Origin: Pegoplata infirma
Lineage: Eukaryota > Arthropoda > Insecta > Diptera > Anthomyiidae
Direction of reading: 5' to 3'
Assembly: GCA_963921195.1 (NCBI GenBank)
Contig: OY992541.1
Span: 10,820,951-10,884,950 of the forward strand
Length of the DNA: 64,000 bases
Shown here piece by piece: positions 1-9,774 of this stretch. The notes under the pieces were generated by a model. That model had not been told where the DNA came from. It ran no database searches and saw only the letters and a list, made by a program, of their open reading frames with translations. The number at the start of each line of letters is the position of its first letter. Within the stretch, counting starts at the first letter, position 1. Position numbers and translations under genes: made by a program.

Positions 1-3000
1 TTAGAAGTATGGGCCCCAGTACTAAAGACTCTTCCCTCTAATTTACCGCCCCAGACGTTAGATATCAAGTATCAAAGTGAATCTGCTAAATTTGAACTTG
101 CAGACCCTCACTTCACCATAAGCCGTCCTGTAGACCTTTTGATTGGACTCGATTTAGGACCCTCCATCTATTGTATGGAAACCCCGATGCGCGCTATTGG
201 ATCCCTGTTAGCCCAGAAAACAGTATTTGGCTGGATTGTGGGGGGACCAATTCATCAAACGACACAAAAAGCGACTACTGTAATACTATACAACGCCACG
301 TCCCTGGAAAAAATCCTCACACGCTTTTGGGAGGTGGAGGAAACCCCAAAAAAGATTTTGAGGTCAGACGAGGACACATTTTGTGACACAAACTTCAGAT
401 CTACCACACGTAGAAACGACTCAGGAAGGTATATAGTTACCCTACCCTTTAAACATGGAGAAGAAATTGGTTCTTCTCGTAACATAGCCATGGCCCAGTT
501 CTTACGAATGGAACGCATGCTAAGTCAAAAACCTGACTTAAAGACACAGTATGACCAGGTCATACTAGAATACCTAGAGTTGGGACACATGAGAAAAGTC
601 TCACCCCTGGAGATATACAAGGCCCCAAATTATTATCTGCCGCATCACGCAATAATAAAACCAGACCGGTTGACCACAAAACTTAGAGTGGTTTTTAACG
701 CCTCAAGCCCCACTTCGAACAAGAAGAGTCTCAATGACATTTTACATCCAGGACCCATCCTTCAGCAAGATCTTGTTCTTCTGATAATGAAATGGAGATT
801 TTTCAGATACGTTTTCAACGCCGATATCACCAAGATGTATCGACAAATATTAGTTAACCCGACTCAAACAAGTTATCAACGAATCTTGTTTAGAAAATCC
901 GACAATGACCCAATTGAAGATTACGAGCTACTCACCGTCACTTTTGGAGTCAATTGCGCCCCATTCTTGGCCATCAGAACCCTACTTCAATTAGCGGAAG
1001 ATACCAAGTTGACTCACCCCTTAGCATCAAAAATACTGCAGCAAAACATGTACGTAGATGATGTCTTAGCAGGTGAACACAACATAACAGATGCCATCAG
1101 ATCCAGAAAAGAACTCAGCACAGTTCTAAAATCAGCCGGTTTTGACCTGATGAAATGGACATCAAATGACCCTCAAGTAATACGAGATTTACCAGAGGAG
1201 ACTCTTTTACCCTTGGATTGGCTAAACTTGTCAGAAAATGCTGGAACCAAGACCCTAGGGATTAAATGGAACATTTCTTCAGACTCTTTCAGTTTTACAG
1301 CCCCAGATATAGAACTGAAACAAAACTACACCAAGCGAGAAGTTTTGTCAACAATTGCAAAATTCTTTGACCCTTGCGGATGGTTAGCCCCAATCATCGT
1401 AAATGCTAAATTAATAATGCAACAAATCTGGTTAGACAAAATAGAGTGGGATGACATATTAAAGACCCTGACTTGCATGAAATGGCAAAAATTCGTCAAA
1501 AATTGTCCCTCAATCCACACTTTTAAAATACCACGTTGGATTAAATTTAGCCCCTTATGTCTTATTGAGATTCATGGATTCAGTGACGCCTCTGAAAAAG
1601 CTTACTCTGCGGCAGTCTACATCAGAGTACAACTAGAAGACACCTATACCCATACAGCTCTTTTAGCGTCGAAAACACGCGTTGCCCCTTTAAAAAGTAT
1701 ATCATTGCCCCGACTCGAACTCTGCGGTGCTGTCCTATTAGCAAATTTAGTATCCGGAATCCTTCCAAACCTTCAGGCCCCGGTATTAAATACCTATTAT
1801 TGGACAGACTCTACAATCGTGTTAGCATGGTTAAGAAAGCCGCCGTGTACCTGGAATACCTTCATAGGAAATCGAGTTTCGGAAATACTTCAAAAAGTAG
1901 GCAACAAAAACTGGCAACACGTAGAATCGAAAGAAAACCCAGCAGATGTCGCTAGCCGAGGATCTACCCCAAGTGAACTTGAAAACCACAGTTTATGGTG
2001 GTATGGACCTTCATGGCTAAAACTACCCAAAGCTGAATGGCCACTCCAAATATCTCTACAAGACACAAAGTTCGAAGAAAAACACATAAAAGCATGCACC
2101 ACCACTACGTACATTGACCCTTTGACCCGTTTTTCATCGTTATCTCGCGCTTATCGAGTACTAGCATATGTTTTTCGAATCTGGAGAAACACAGGAAAAA
2201 ATCGCACACATCTTCGAATCTCTTCACTTGAAATAACTCCGGACGAAATACAGTTCGTAAAAAAGAGGCTCATAGTTGTGACCCAGAAACATCATTTTCC
2301 TGATGAACACCGTCGACTTATCCAACATATTCCACTTCCTTCAAGCAGTTGTCTTCTGACCCTTAATCCCTTTATGGATTCTTCAGGAATCATTCGAGCA
2401 AACGGTCGTCTCGTTCAGTCACCAGCGCTAACTTACAACGAACGCCACCCTATTTTGTTGCCATATGACTCGACTTTGTCCCGATTAATCGTTCATTTTA
2501 CACATAAAATCACACTACATGGACAAAATCAACTCATAATCAGGGTTATAAGAACTGAATTTTGGATATTTCGACTGAAACCGCTAGTTAAAACTGTTAT
2601 TAATAACTGCAAAACGTGCATATTATTTAAAAAACAGACCCAAAATCAAATTATGGCAGCACTGCCACCCGAACGCACGACCCTCTCTAGACCATTCGCT
2701 GTAACTGGAGTTGACTATGCGGGCCCCTTTGACATTCGAAATTTTAAGGGTCGAGCCTGTCTCATTACCAAAGGCTATATCTGCATTTTTGTGTGTTTTG
2801 CCACCAAAGCTGTTCACCTTGAAGCAGCAAGTGATTTATCGACGCAAGCTTTTTTGGCTGCCTTTTCTCGATTCATAGGAAGGCGAGGATGCCCATCTGT
2901 AATACAATCAGACAATGGAACCAATTTTGTTGGAGCTGCAACACTTATAAAAAAGGATCGTCTAGAATTTTTCAAAACTCTTCAGACCAAAGTCATTCAT

Positions 3001-3606
3001 CATTACAGCCATCAGAATATTGATTGGAAATTCATACCACCAGGCGCCCCACATATGGGAGGACTCTGGGAAGCGGGGGTAAAATCATTCAAGACCCATC
3101 TGCGAAAAATGATTCCAAACATGAAATTCACATTTGAAGAGCTGTCTACAATTTTGACCCGAATTGAATCTTGTCTGAATTCTAGACCCCTAAGTCCTGC
3201 TAGCGATGACCCTAATGATCTTTCCCCATTGACTCCAGGACATTTTCTTATCGGTTCGCCTTTAATGACCCCAGCTGAACCAGACTTAAGCAACGAAAAT
3301 GTAACTTTTGTCAATCGCTGGAAACGCCTTAAAATCATCTATCATTCCTTTTGTCAAAGATGGAAATCGGAATATCTGGCCGAGCTTCATCGTCGATATA
3401 AATGGAAAAATCCTAAGGATGATGTTAGAGTTGATGATTTAGTCATTATCAAAGACAATAATTTGCCATCTAATGAATGGAGATTGGGTAGAATAACAAA
3501 AACTTATCCTGGTACAGATAGTAGAATTCGTGTCGTTGATATAAAAACACAAAACGGTGTCATAACCCGACCCATAACTAAAATTGTAGTTTTATTTTCC
3601 ACATAA
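1..3606 (+). CDS. BEL/Pao retrotransposon Pol polyprotein, 5' partial (PR end, RT, RNase H, IN)
   Basis: The frame is open from base 1, so the true start lies outside the window, and it ends at a stop at 3604-3606 (1201 codons here). Domains in order: C-terminal half of a BEL-type aspartic protease (LLIGLDLG near residue 46, then a GWIVGGP segment); reverse transcriptase with the catalytic box YVDD near residue 351; RNase H with FSDASEKA near 527 and WTDSTIVLAWL near 601; integrase with an HHCC-type zinc segment at about 835-872 and DDE residues in VDYAGPF (~905), QSDNGTNF (~970) and GLWEAGVK (~1024). The YVDD box, the RNase H spacing and the MGGLWEAGVKSFK context are typical of the BEL/Pao superfamily. 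No frameshift or stop interrupts the visible part, so the copy may be young. In the family this protein copies the element's RNA into DNA inside Gag particles and integrates it into the genome. Confidence 0.95.
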   Translation, partial: LEVWAPVLKTLPSNLPPQTLDIKYQSESAKFELADPHFTISRPVDLLIGLDLGPSIYCMETPMRAIGSLLAQKTVFGWIVGGPIHQTTQKATTVILYNATSLEKILTRFWEVEETPKKILRSDEDTFCDTNFRSTTRRNDSGRYIVTLPFKHGEEIGSSRNIAMAQFLRMERMLSQKPDLKTQYDQVILEYLELGHMRKVSPLEIYKAPNYYLPHHAIIKPDRLTTKLRVVFNASSPTSNKKSLNDILHPGPILQQDLVLLIMKWRFFRYVFNADITKMYRQILVNPTQTSYQRILFRKSDNDPIEDYELLTVTFGVNCAPFLAIRTLLQLAEDTKLTHPLASKILQQNMYVDDVLAGEHNITDAIRSRKELSTVLKSAGFDLMKWTSNDPQVIRDLPEETLLPLDWLNLSENAGTKTLGIKWNISSDSFSFTAPDIELKQNYTKREVLSTIAKFFDPCGWLAPIIVNAKLIMQQIWLDKIEWDDILKTLTCMKWQKFVKNCPSIHTFKIPRWIKFSPLCLIEIHGFSDASEKAYSAAVYIRVQLEDTYTHTALLASKTRVAPLKSISLPRLELCGAVLLANLVSGILPNLQAPVLNTYYWTDSTIVLAWLRKPPCTWNTFIGNRVSEILQKVGNKNWQHVESKENPADVASRGSTPSELENHSLWWYGPSWLKLPKAEWPLQISLQDTKFEEKHIKACTTTTYIDPLTRFSSLSRAYRVLAYVFRIWRNTGKNRTHLRISSLEITPDEIQFVKKRLIVVTQKHHFPDEHRRLIQHIPLPSSSCLLTLNPFMDSSGIIRANGRLVQSPALTYNERHPILLPYDSTLSRLIVHFTHKITLHGQNQLIIRVIRTEFWIFRLKPLVKTVINNCKTCILFKKQTQNQIMAALPPERTTLSRPFAVTGVDYAGPFDIRNFKGRACLITKGYICIFVCFATKAVHLEAASDLSTQAFLAAFSRFIGRRGCPSVIQSDNGTNFVGAATLIKKDRLEFFKTLQTKVIHHYSHQNIDWKFIPPGAPHMGGLWEAGVKSFKTHLRKMIPNMKFTFEELSTILTRIESCLNSRPLSPASDDPNDLSPLTPGHFLIGSPLMTPAEPDLSNENVTFVNRWKRLKIIYHSFCQRWKSEYLAELHRRYKWKNPKDDVRVDDLVIIKDNNLPSNEWRLGRITKTYPGTDSRIRVVDIKTQNGVITRPITKIVVLFST

Positions 3607-3656
3607 ACTTATCTACAATCTACAACCCAGAACAAACCAATAATTATAAATTTCAA

Positions 3657-3668
3657 TTGTATTTACAG
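3657..3668 (+). promoter_or_regulatory. Candidate 3' splice site before the second BEL ORF
   Basis: TTGTATTTACAG ends two bases before the ATG at 3671. The 64-bp gap between pol and the next ORF is AT-rich and ends in this acceptor-like motif. It would allow a spliced subgenomic mRNA, as retroviral env genes use. This is inferred from the motif only; the donor would lie outside the window. Confidence 0.45.
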
Positions 3669-3670
3669 CT

Positions 3671-4486
3671 ATGGCATCCAATTATCGTACACGACCAGCA
3701 AACTGGCATTTTTCTTGTGGAGTGTGCCAAAAGGATCACGCCATTAAACACTGCCCAAAATTTCTAAACTATACTGCGTCGGAGCGATATCGCACCGTTA
3801 CCAACAAGCATTATTGTATTAACTGCCTCGCACGATCTCATACTATTGATCGATGCTTCAACGATGTTGGATGCCGTCTCTGTAATCGTCGTCACCACAC
3901 CTTACTCCATGAGGCCCCTCAAGTAAAAAATCAACCAACAATTCAACGCCCTGTCGTCAGAAACGCTGAGACTCAAACTCCTGCTATCCACAAATTTATC
4001 AGCTCTGCTGTATTTTTGCCTACCGCAACAATTGAAATACAACTTGACGGACATGAGGATACATGGGTACCTGTAAGAGCGCTCATCACTCAGTCGTCAC
4101 AAGTCAGCCGTATTGCCCTATCTACCGCAAACAAAATGGGTCTCGACATCATAAGAAAGAACAGCTACAAAATTGCAGAGTTGCGTATACGGGCTCGTGG
4201 TCGTCGTCGTCGTTGGGTTCACACGCTTACGGTTTTGGTAACAAATGATTTGCCCAGAAGACCATATGATGCTCCAATAAGAGAAGACCCGACAACCGAA
4301 TTCTCTGACGACTCACTTGCCGATATGGACCCACGTTCCAATACTTTGATTGAGATAGAATTAGGTGCAGACATTTATGCAGACATTCGTCGTGATGGAT
4401 CAATTGAAGTAGCAGTAGGAAAAGTAATTGCCCAAAAAACATCCATGGGTTATGTTTTCATCGGACCAGTCAGAAGAGTACTTTAA
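3671..4486 (+). CDS. BEL-element accessory ORF: Gag zinc knuckles plus degenerate protease-like (DUF1758-type) domain
   Basis: A 271-residue ORF lies downstream of pol, where Gag is not expected. Residues 16-28 (CGVCQKDHAIKHC), 49-62 (CINCLARSHTIDRC) and 68-80 (CRLCNRRHHTLLH) form the three-part zinc-knuckle block that normally ends BEL/Pao Gag. A protease-like segment follows. At residues 137-143 it reads ALITQSS where active family members have an ALIDxGS-type motif, so the catalytic Asp position holds Thr. A basic run, RGRRRRW, lies near residues 176-182. The C-terminal part (LGADIYADIRRDGSIEV, then MGYVFIGPV) is paralogous to the GLDLGPSIY...FGWIVGGP segment at the start of pol, so the ORF is a rearranged copy of the Gag-PR junction. 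It ends just after this segment, without RT. The start is the first ATG after the splice-acceptor-like motif. Its function is unknown; nucleic-acid binding is likely and proteolysis unlikely. Confidence 0.8.
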   Translation: MASNYRTRPANWHFSCGVCQKDHAIKHCPKFLNYTASERYRTVTNKHYCINCLARSHTIDRCFNDVGCRLCNRRHHTLLHEAPQVKNQPTIQRPVVRNAETQTPAIHKFISSAVFLPTATIEIQLDGHEDTWVPVRALITQSSQVSRIALSTANKMGLDIIRKNSYKIAELRIRARGRRRRWVHTLTVLVTNDLPRRPYDAPIREDPTTEFSDDSLADMDPRSNTLIEIELGADIYADIRRDGSIEVAVGKVIAQKTSMGYVFIGPVRRVL

Positions 4487-4500
4487 ACCACACCGTCTCA

Positions 4501-4512
4501 TGGGGGGCGGAA
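4501..4512 (+). promoter_or_regulatory. Polypurine tract of BEL element
   Basis: TGGGGGGCGGAA lies 14 bp after the last stop codon and directly before a TGTT start. This is where the plus-strand primer of an LTR element is expected. Confidence 0.55.
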
Positions 4513-5344
4513 TGTTTAAGTCATACCTTAAACTTATAAATGGCCCTACGTATAATCAACCTTAAACTTTATTAACAACCTACGTATGTGCCAAAACGGT
4601 ACTATTCCTTAAAATTATAATTTGTATTTCCTTATAATCTTCATATTCTTTATATTTTACTGCTGAACAAGTATTTATTTTTTGAAGAAACAATCACTCT
4701 CGGTATAAGAAGCAACAAATGAAGAACAATTAAATAAAATCTATTTCGATTTAAAACCCAAATCAATTTGTGAAAAGTAAAAGCAAACAAAAATTGTGAA
4801 TTAAAAATAAGTTGAAATTAATTTCCTTTATATAATTAAATTTATCTTAACCCTTATTTTAAATAAAACGAAACAATATACAGTGAAAAAAGTGTAAATT
4901 TAAGTTTAGTTGAATACAAAATAAAACTGAATATTTGTTATTTTATAAACCATTAAATGAATCGTGTTTATTATTATTCAGAAAAAGTGTAAGGAATAAA
5001 CACTTTTAAAAAACTAATTATTTATTTTTATTTATTAATTTATTTTAATTTTATTTATCAATTTCCTTTTTACGTTTTTATAACACAAAAAATAAACGAA
5101 GCACGCACACAAAAATACAAAATGAAAATGGCGGTCTGTATTTGTTTTTTTTTGTTTTCTTTCGATAAATTTTTGTGCAAGTAATTTGCGTTATTGTGCA
5201 AGCTACTTGGTTATTTTACATAAAAAATTAATTATGTTACTTTAACATCGACAAGCATAATTTTAGCAAAAATTTGGTAAAATTTTTTTTTTTGTATGAA
5301 AAAAATTTTACCAAGTAGGATTGCTCAATCTGACACAGATTTTT
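4513..5344 (+). mobile_element. Presumed 3' LTR of the BEL element and AT-rich flank (right edge unresolved)
   Basis: The LTR is taken to start with TGTTTAAG after the purine tract. A TATA-like TTATAAA is at 4534-4540, and short direct repeats (CCTTAAACTT, CCTACGTAT) occur in the first 80 bp. AATAAA-type signals appear near 4733 and 4996. The 5' LTR is outside the window, so the CA end and the length cannot be fixed. The rest up to 5344 is AT-rich and shows no gene. Confidence 0.5.
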
Positions 5345-5905
5345 TTGCGTGTATAGAAACTTTCTCAAAGACAATTTTTCGATAAAAAGTTTCTCAAAGA
5401 CAATTTTTTATAGAAAATTTCTGAGAGACAGTTTTCTACAGAAAATTTCTGAAAAACAATTTTCCTATATAAAATTTCTAAAAGACAGGTTTTCTATAGA
5501 AAATCAAAATTTTTGTGATAGAAAATTTTTTTACATAAAATTTCTGAAAGACAATTTTTCTATAGAAAATTTCTGAAAGACAGGTTTTCAGAGAAAATTT
5601 CTAAAATACAATTTTCTGTAGAAAATTACTGAAAGACAATTTTTCTATAGAAAATTTTTGATAGACAATTTTTTATAGAAAATTTTTGATAGACAATTTT
5701 TTATAGAAAATTTCTCAAGGCAAATTTTTCTATGGAAAATTTCTCAAGGAAAATTTTTCTATAGAAAATTTCTGAAAGACAATTTTTCTATAAATACTTT
5801 CTAAAAAAAAAATTCTAAAGAAAAATTGTTTTTGCGAAATTTTTTAAAGAACAATTTTCTATAGAAAAATTGTCTTTAAGAATGTTTCTATAGAATAATT
5901 ATCTT
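5345..5905 (+). repeat. Degenerate ~28-bp tandem repeat, left arm of a giant inverted repeat
   Basis: The unit resembles TTTCTATAGAAAATTTCTGA followed by AAGACAAT and repeats about 20 times with drift. The reverse complement of the same unit forms the block at 10482-11130, so the two blocks are arms of one inverted structure. The TTTTCTATAGAAAA core is itself palindromic. The short frames that cross it are repeat products. Confidence 0.85.
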
Positions 5906-5964
5906 CCCGAGTAAAAAAGTTTTTATATAGTTGTATATAATTTTATAAACATTATATATGATTA

Positions 5965-6675
5965 CTAGCTGACCCGGTCCGCGTTGCTGGCCCTAAGAAA
6001 ACATCGATTCTGTTTTCTTTTGCATCTCGATCTTAATATACAGTGTCGGATAAAACTAAAGCATGGGACCGGGTCTAGAAGTAGCCCTTATTTCAACCTT
6101 CGGTTAGCACTGTCTATAGAGAAATCTGTAGAGAAACAGACAGACGTATCGTTAATTATAGTACAAAGGGGCGAGTCATTTTACGCATTCTTATTGAATC
6201 GTGGCTTTAAATATAGCTAAAGTTGCAAGTTGCGTCCTCGGTAAGTTCTATCTATGCTGCAAATTTTAATGAAATCGGTTTAGCCGTTTTTGTGTGATTG
6301 CGGAGGAGGAAGAAATAAATTTTATTAAATAAAAAAGGGAGTGGCATTTTTTACCCCTTTGCCGAATCGCACTCTATCATGAACTATAGTTCCAGCTTGG
6401 TGAGTACTATTAGTAGTAAAAGATAAAATAACGTTGAGTATAGCATAAAGGGGCTAGGCAACTTACGCCTCTTTGTCGAATCGTGTTCTTAAATGTCCAG
6501 TAGTTCCACCCTCCTTTAGCACTATCTGTGCAGGAAATTCATTAGGATCGGCTTAGTAGTTTTTGCTTGATTGCGAAAGTGCCAGGAATATATTATTTTT
6601 GGTCTGTTTGACCAACGCTCAGGAGATGTACCCTATAAATGAAATTCATTGTATTTTCGCACCATTTCACAATGA
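5965..6675 (-). mobile_element. Helitron-like 3' end, left copy (CTAG terminus, minus orientation)
   Basis: It starts CTAGCTGACCCGGTCCGCG and is the inverted copy of 9775-10481. The 78-codon frames in the two arms translate identically, so the arms are very close in sequence. The same end, AACGCGGACCGGGTCAGCTAG read in two parts, closes the copy at 43449. A CTAG 3' end matches canonical Helitrons (CTRR). No helicase is encoded, so it is non-autonomous. Confidence 0.7.
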
Positions 6676-6679
6676 TAAT

Positions 6680-7125
6680 GTGTATGTATGTTCCGTATGG
6701 ACTCGAAAACGGCTGGACCGATCTTGATGAAATTTTCAGGGAATATTCAGAATAGTCTGGGGAGTAACACTGTGCGGTCAGATTTTTGATTATCTGCCGG
6801 TGGGCGGAGGGGCGTGGCAAAATCAATTTTTTACATTCCACCACTAATGACATCTATATATAAAAAAACGAATGAACCAATTTTGATGAAATTTAAACAA
6901 AAGATAGTACTAACCGATTACTTACTATGTGCCCAATTAGAGCATTGTCGGATAAAGGGCCGTCAAATGCCACGCACCTTTGTATTGAATTGAAAATATT
7001 TCTGCATGCTTTGCAATAATTCAAAAACGGCTGTATGTATGTTTCTTATGGATGCGAAAACGGCTGGACCGATTTTAATGAAATCTTCAGGGAAAATTTA
7101 GAATACCCTCGGGAGTAAATAAATA
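6680..7125 (+). mobile_element. Helitron-like 5'/internal modules
   Basis: TGTATGTATGTTCCGTATGG is followed by AAAACGGCTGGACCGAT and then the block with AACACTGTGCGGTCAGA. The same order is seen after 40950. The motif ACGGCTGRACCGATTTTGAT recurs through all these copies. Non-coding. Confidence 0.6.
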
Positions 7126-8014
7126 TTATTTATATATAGTAATATAACTTTCTAGATTGCATCATATATGATAATATATAATTCTTGAGGACCCTGAGTT
7201 CGATTCCCGACTAAGTCAAGAAAAAAATAAATGATTTTTTAATGCGTTTTCGTTTTTCAAATTTAAAAAAAAATTAAATCCCTGAATTTTAACACAAATA
7301 ATTCAAAAATAATTATATTTTGATATAATTTTATATTATTTAATCCGAAGAAAAAAATATTTTAAAACTTTAATGTTTAACCATCAATATCTCTGGTTTT
7401 AAGAGAGCTAAAGTCCTCAGATCAAGCTCAAATCAAAGCTTTATTTGTTGCCAATAATTAAAAGTGTATTTGGTTCGAACTTATGTTAGCAATATTTTTA
7501 GATAAAATTATTTTTGTCTGAAAAAACTTCCGAAAAAAACTTAAAACTCATTATTTGGCCGTTGGTGAGTAAAAAAGTTTATACATGTTTTATACCATTT
7601 TAAAGGTATTTTTATTAAATATACAACGGCAGAAAGAAAATTTGGATCCGATGAAAAATGTGAAGCTCATAAGCCAAAAACCGTTTTTACTTTAAAGCTT
7701 TATAACTTGGATAGTTAAGAGCATTGGAAGATGAAAATCATGTTGTTGAACTCAGTATTAAGCCCCCTATTAGCTCAGCAAATAAACTAAAAAAAAAAAA
7801 ATCACAAATTTTAGCAAAAATTTTCTAAGTCTTTTTTAAAATTTTGTTCAAATTCAAATCGAATATAATTTGATGCAATCATATACACGATAAGATAAAC
7901 TGGATTTAATTATATATAAGTTAAACTTGATATAATTATATATGATAAACTATTTTCAAAAATTTTCTAAGTTTTTTTAAAACATAGTCTTTTAAAGTTG
8001 TCATTTATTAACAA

Positions 8015-8105
8015 CGTCCGCTGGGTCAGAGGGTAGAGATTGCGATTACAAAACAGTTGGTAGCTGTTCGATTCCCCGCCGCTCGAAGTTTTTTTTTTTT
8101 TTTTT
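8015..8105 (+). repeat. tRNA-like (SINE-type) fragment with T-run
   Basis: A box-A-like GGTCAGAGGGTAGAG and a box-B-like TGTTCGATTCC are spaced about as in a tRNA promoter, and a run of roughly 20 T follows. The T-arm and acceptor stems do not pair, so this is not a functional tRNA. A second box-B-like GAGTTCGATTCCC lies near 7196. Confidence 0.35.
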
Positions 8106-8576
8106 TAAATAAATTTTAATTATATATATTTATATCTTAATATTGAAAAAAATTGTTTGGATAAAACTTTATCAGTTCTAAAAATAGATTTTATTGTTCG
8201 GATTAAATTATATATAGTTCTAAAAATAGATTTTTTTTTTCGGATAAAATTTGATCTAAAGTTTTTTGTAATATTTTTTTTTTCTTTCGTATGAAATTTT
8301 ATCTTTTTTTATCCAGCTAAAAAAATCTTTTTTTTTTGTCTTGGTCCAATAAGATCCAACCATTTTTCGGATGAAATTGTATCCCACCGATTAAAACTGA
8401 TCTAATTAGATAAACCCACTTTTCGGATCAAATTGTATCCGTCCGGTTAAAACTGATCTAATCTTAGCGATCCATTTTTCGGATCAGTGCTGATCTTTCA
8501 AATCTCGGATCTATCAACAGATCTGGAATAATATAAGAACATATATTGCTCCATACAAAAATTTTTACTCGGGAAA

Positions 8577-8795
8577 CCAATTTTGATGAAATTTAAACCA
8601 AAGATAATAGTACTAATCGTGTACTAACTATGTGCCAAATTAGAGCGTTATTGGACAAAGGGGCGTAAAATGTCACGCCCCTTTGGATTGAATTGAAAAT
8701 ATATCTGCATGCTTTGCAATAATGCCAAAACGGCTGATACGATTAAAATTAAATTTTAAGCACTGATGGTACCAACGGAGTGCGGAAGTAGGTCA
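8577..8795 (+). mobile_element. Helitron-like internal module
   Basis: It repeats the AACCAATTTTGATGAAATTT module of 6870, and it contains the imperfect palindrome AAAGGGGCG...CGCCCCTTT at 8657-8685. It is cut at 8796 by another element and resumes at 9664. Confidence 0.6.
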
Positions 8796-9663
8796 GGACT
8801 ATGATCACGTAAAGTGAGAACGATGTATCGACGTCGTCAAAACGATGCATTGGCTTCATGTAACTCGATTTTTCTTAAATCGTATGTTCGAAATCGTCTT
8901 TTTGACGCTTTTTAGCTTCACGTAAGCTCAAAATCGTTTAACGAGAATCGTTAAATCGACTTAAAATACACGACATCAAAATAGGTGTCGTGTTGCACAG
9001 TTTTTTGCTTAAATAAAAACAAAACTGTTATTTAATGAATTATTTTATACTTTTATTTAAAATAATAATGATTTCCATTCAAAAAACTATTAAAAACATA
9101 ATAAAGTAAACATTTAGCGATTTTTTAATTCTTCAGTATATGGGGGAGCAGTTAAAGTTTAACACTCGGTTTGTAACACCTTCAATAAATTTTAGTATAA
9201 AAAAATATTTGAAAACCCATTTTTACAACGATTTTATTTAATATATTCACTTATATTCACATTAAATCTTTAAAATTATTAAATAAATAATTATCACACA
9301 CATTCCAATTGGATGCATTTAACATATGCATGTAGGGGTGTAAAAACCAAATTCTACAATTGAGTTTAATATACACTAATTTATCACACTTATATCAATA
9401 GCAACTGCTAAATTAATTTATTAACGAATTTGGTAAAAAAACTCACTTTAATATTTTGTTTTAATAGTTTTTTGATAATTTTTTTATTTTGCAAGAAATA
9501 ATAACAATGCGAAAATAAAAACAAAACAAAACGTCAAATTTTCATTTATCGTCTTCGAATTATGTTCGAAACGATACGTTAGTGATGTGCTTACGTGAAG
9601 CAACAAAAAATCTTTATCGTTCAATCGTCGATAGACGACACTCATTTTACATGATCACAGTCC
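8796..9663. mobile_element. MITE-like element with GGACTRTGATCAYGTAAA inverted ends
   Basis: The ends GGACTATGATCACGTAAAGT and the complement of TTTACATGATCACAGTCC match over 23 bp with a few mismatches. The element interrupts a Helitron-like module. The interior is AT-rich with CG-containing ATCGTCGAT/ATCGTTTT words and has no ORF. Related ends lie at 18779 and 49706-49925. No clear target duplication was found. Confidence 0.65.
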
Positions 9664-9774
9664 ATGTTACACTACTATCGCAATTAGGCAAAAACAGTTG
9701 AACCGATTCTCTTGGCGTTTTTAATCAAGATAGTGCTAATCAACCTACACATGCAGGCCATATAAGATTATAAT

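Larger units (their letters stand above)
5908..8576. mobile_element. Candidate element with CCCGAGTAAAAA inverted ends, interrupted by Helitron-like sequence
   Basis: CCCGAGTAAAAAAG starts at 5908 and its complement TTTTTACTCGGG ends at 8576. The inner 7126-8576 segment is rich in ATATATAATTTGATC-like words and in T-runs, and shows no coding potential. The same ends bound the elements at 30521-30874 and 30942-31306. The Helitron-like block 5965-7125 lies inside this span. Exact boundaries are uncertain. Confidence 0.5.

Noticed and set aside
5984..6220. Two identical 78-codon frames (5984-6220 plus, 10226-10462 minus) as a conserved small gene
   Set aside because: They are the two arms of an inverted Helitron-like repeat; a third, decayed copy near 43400 has no such frame. 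Identity reflects the repeat and not protein selection.
8015..8105. A functional tRNA gene
   Set aside because: The box-like words are present but T-arm and acceptor stems do not pair.
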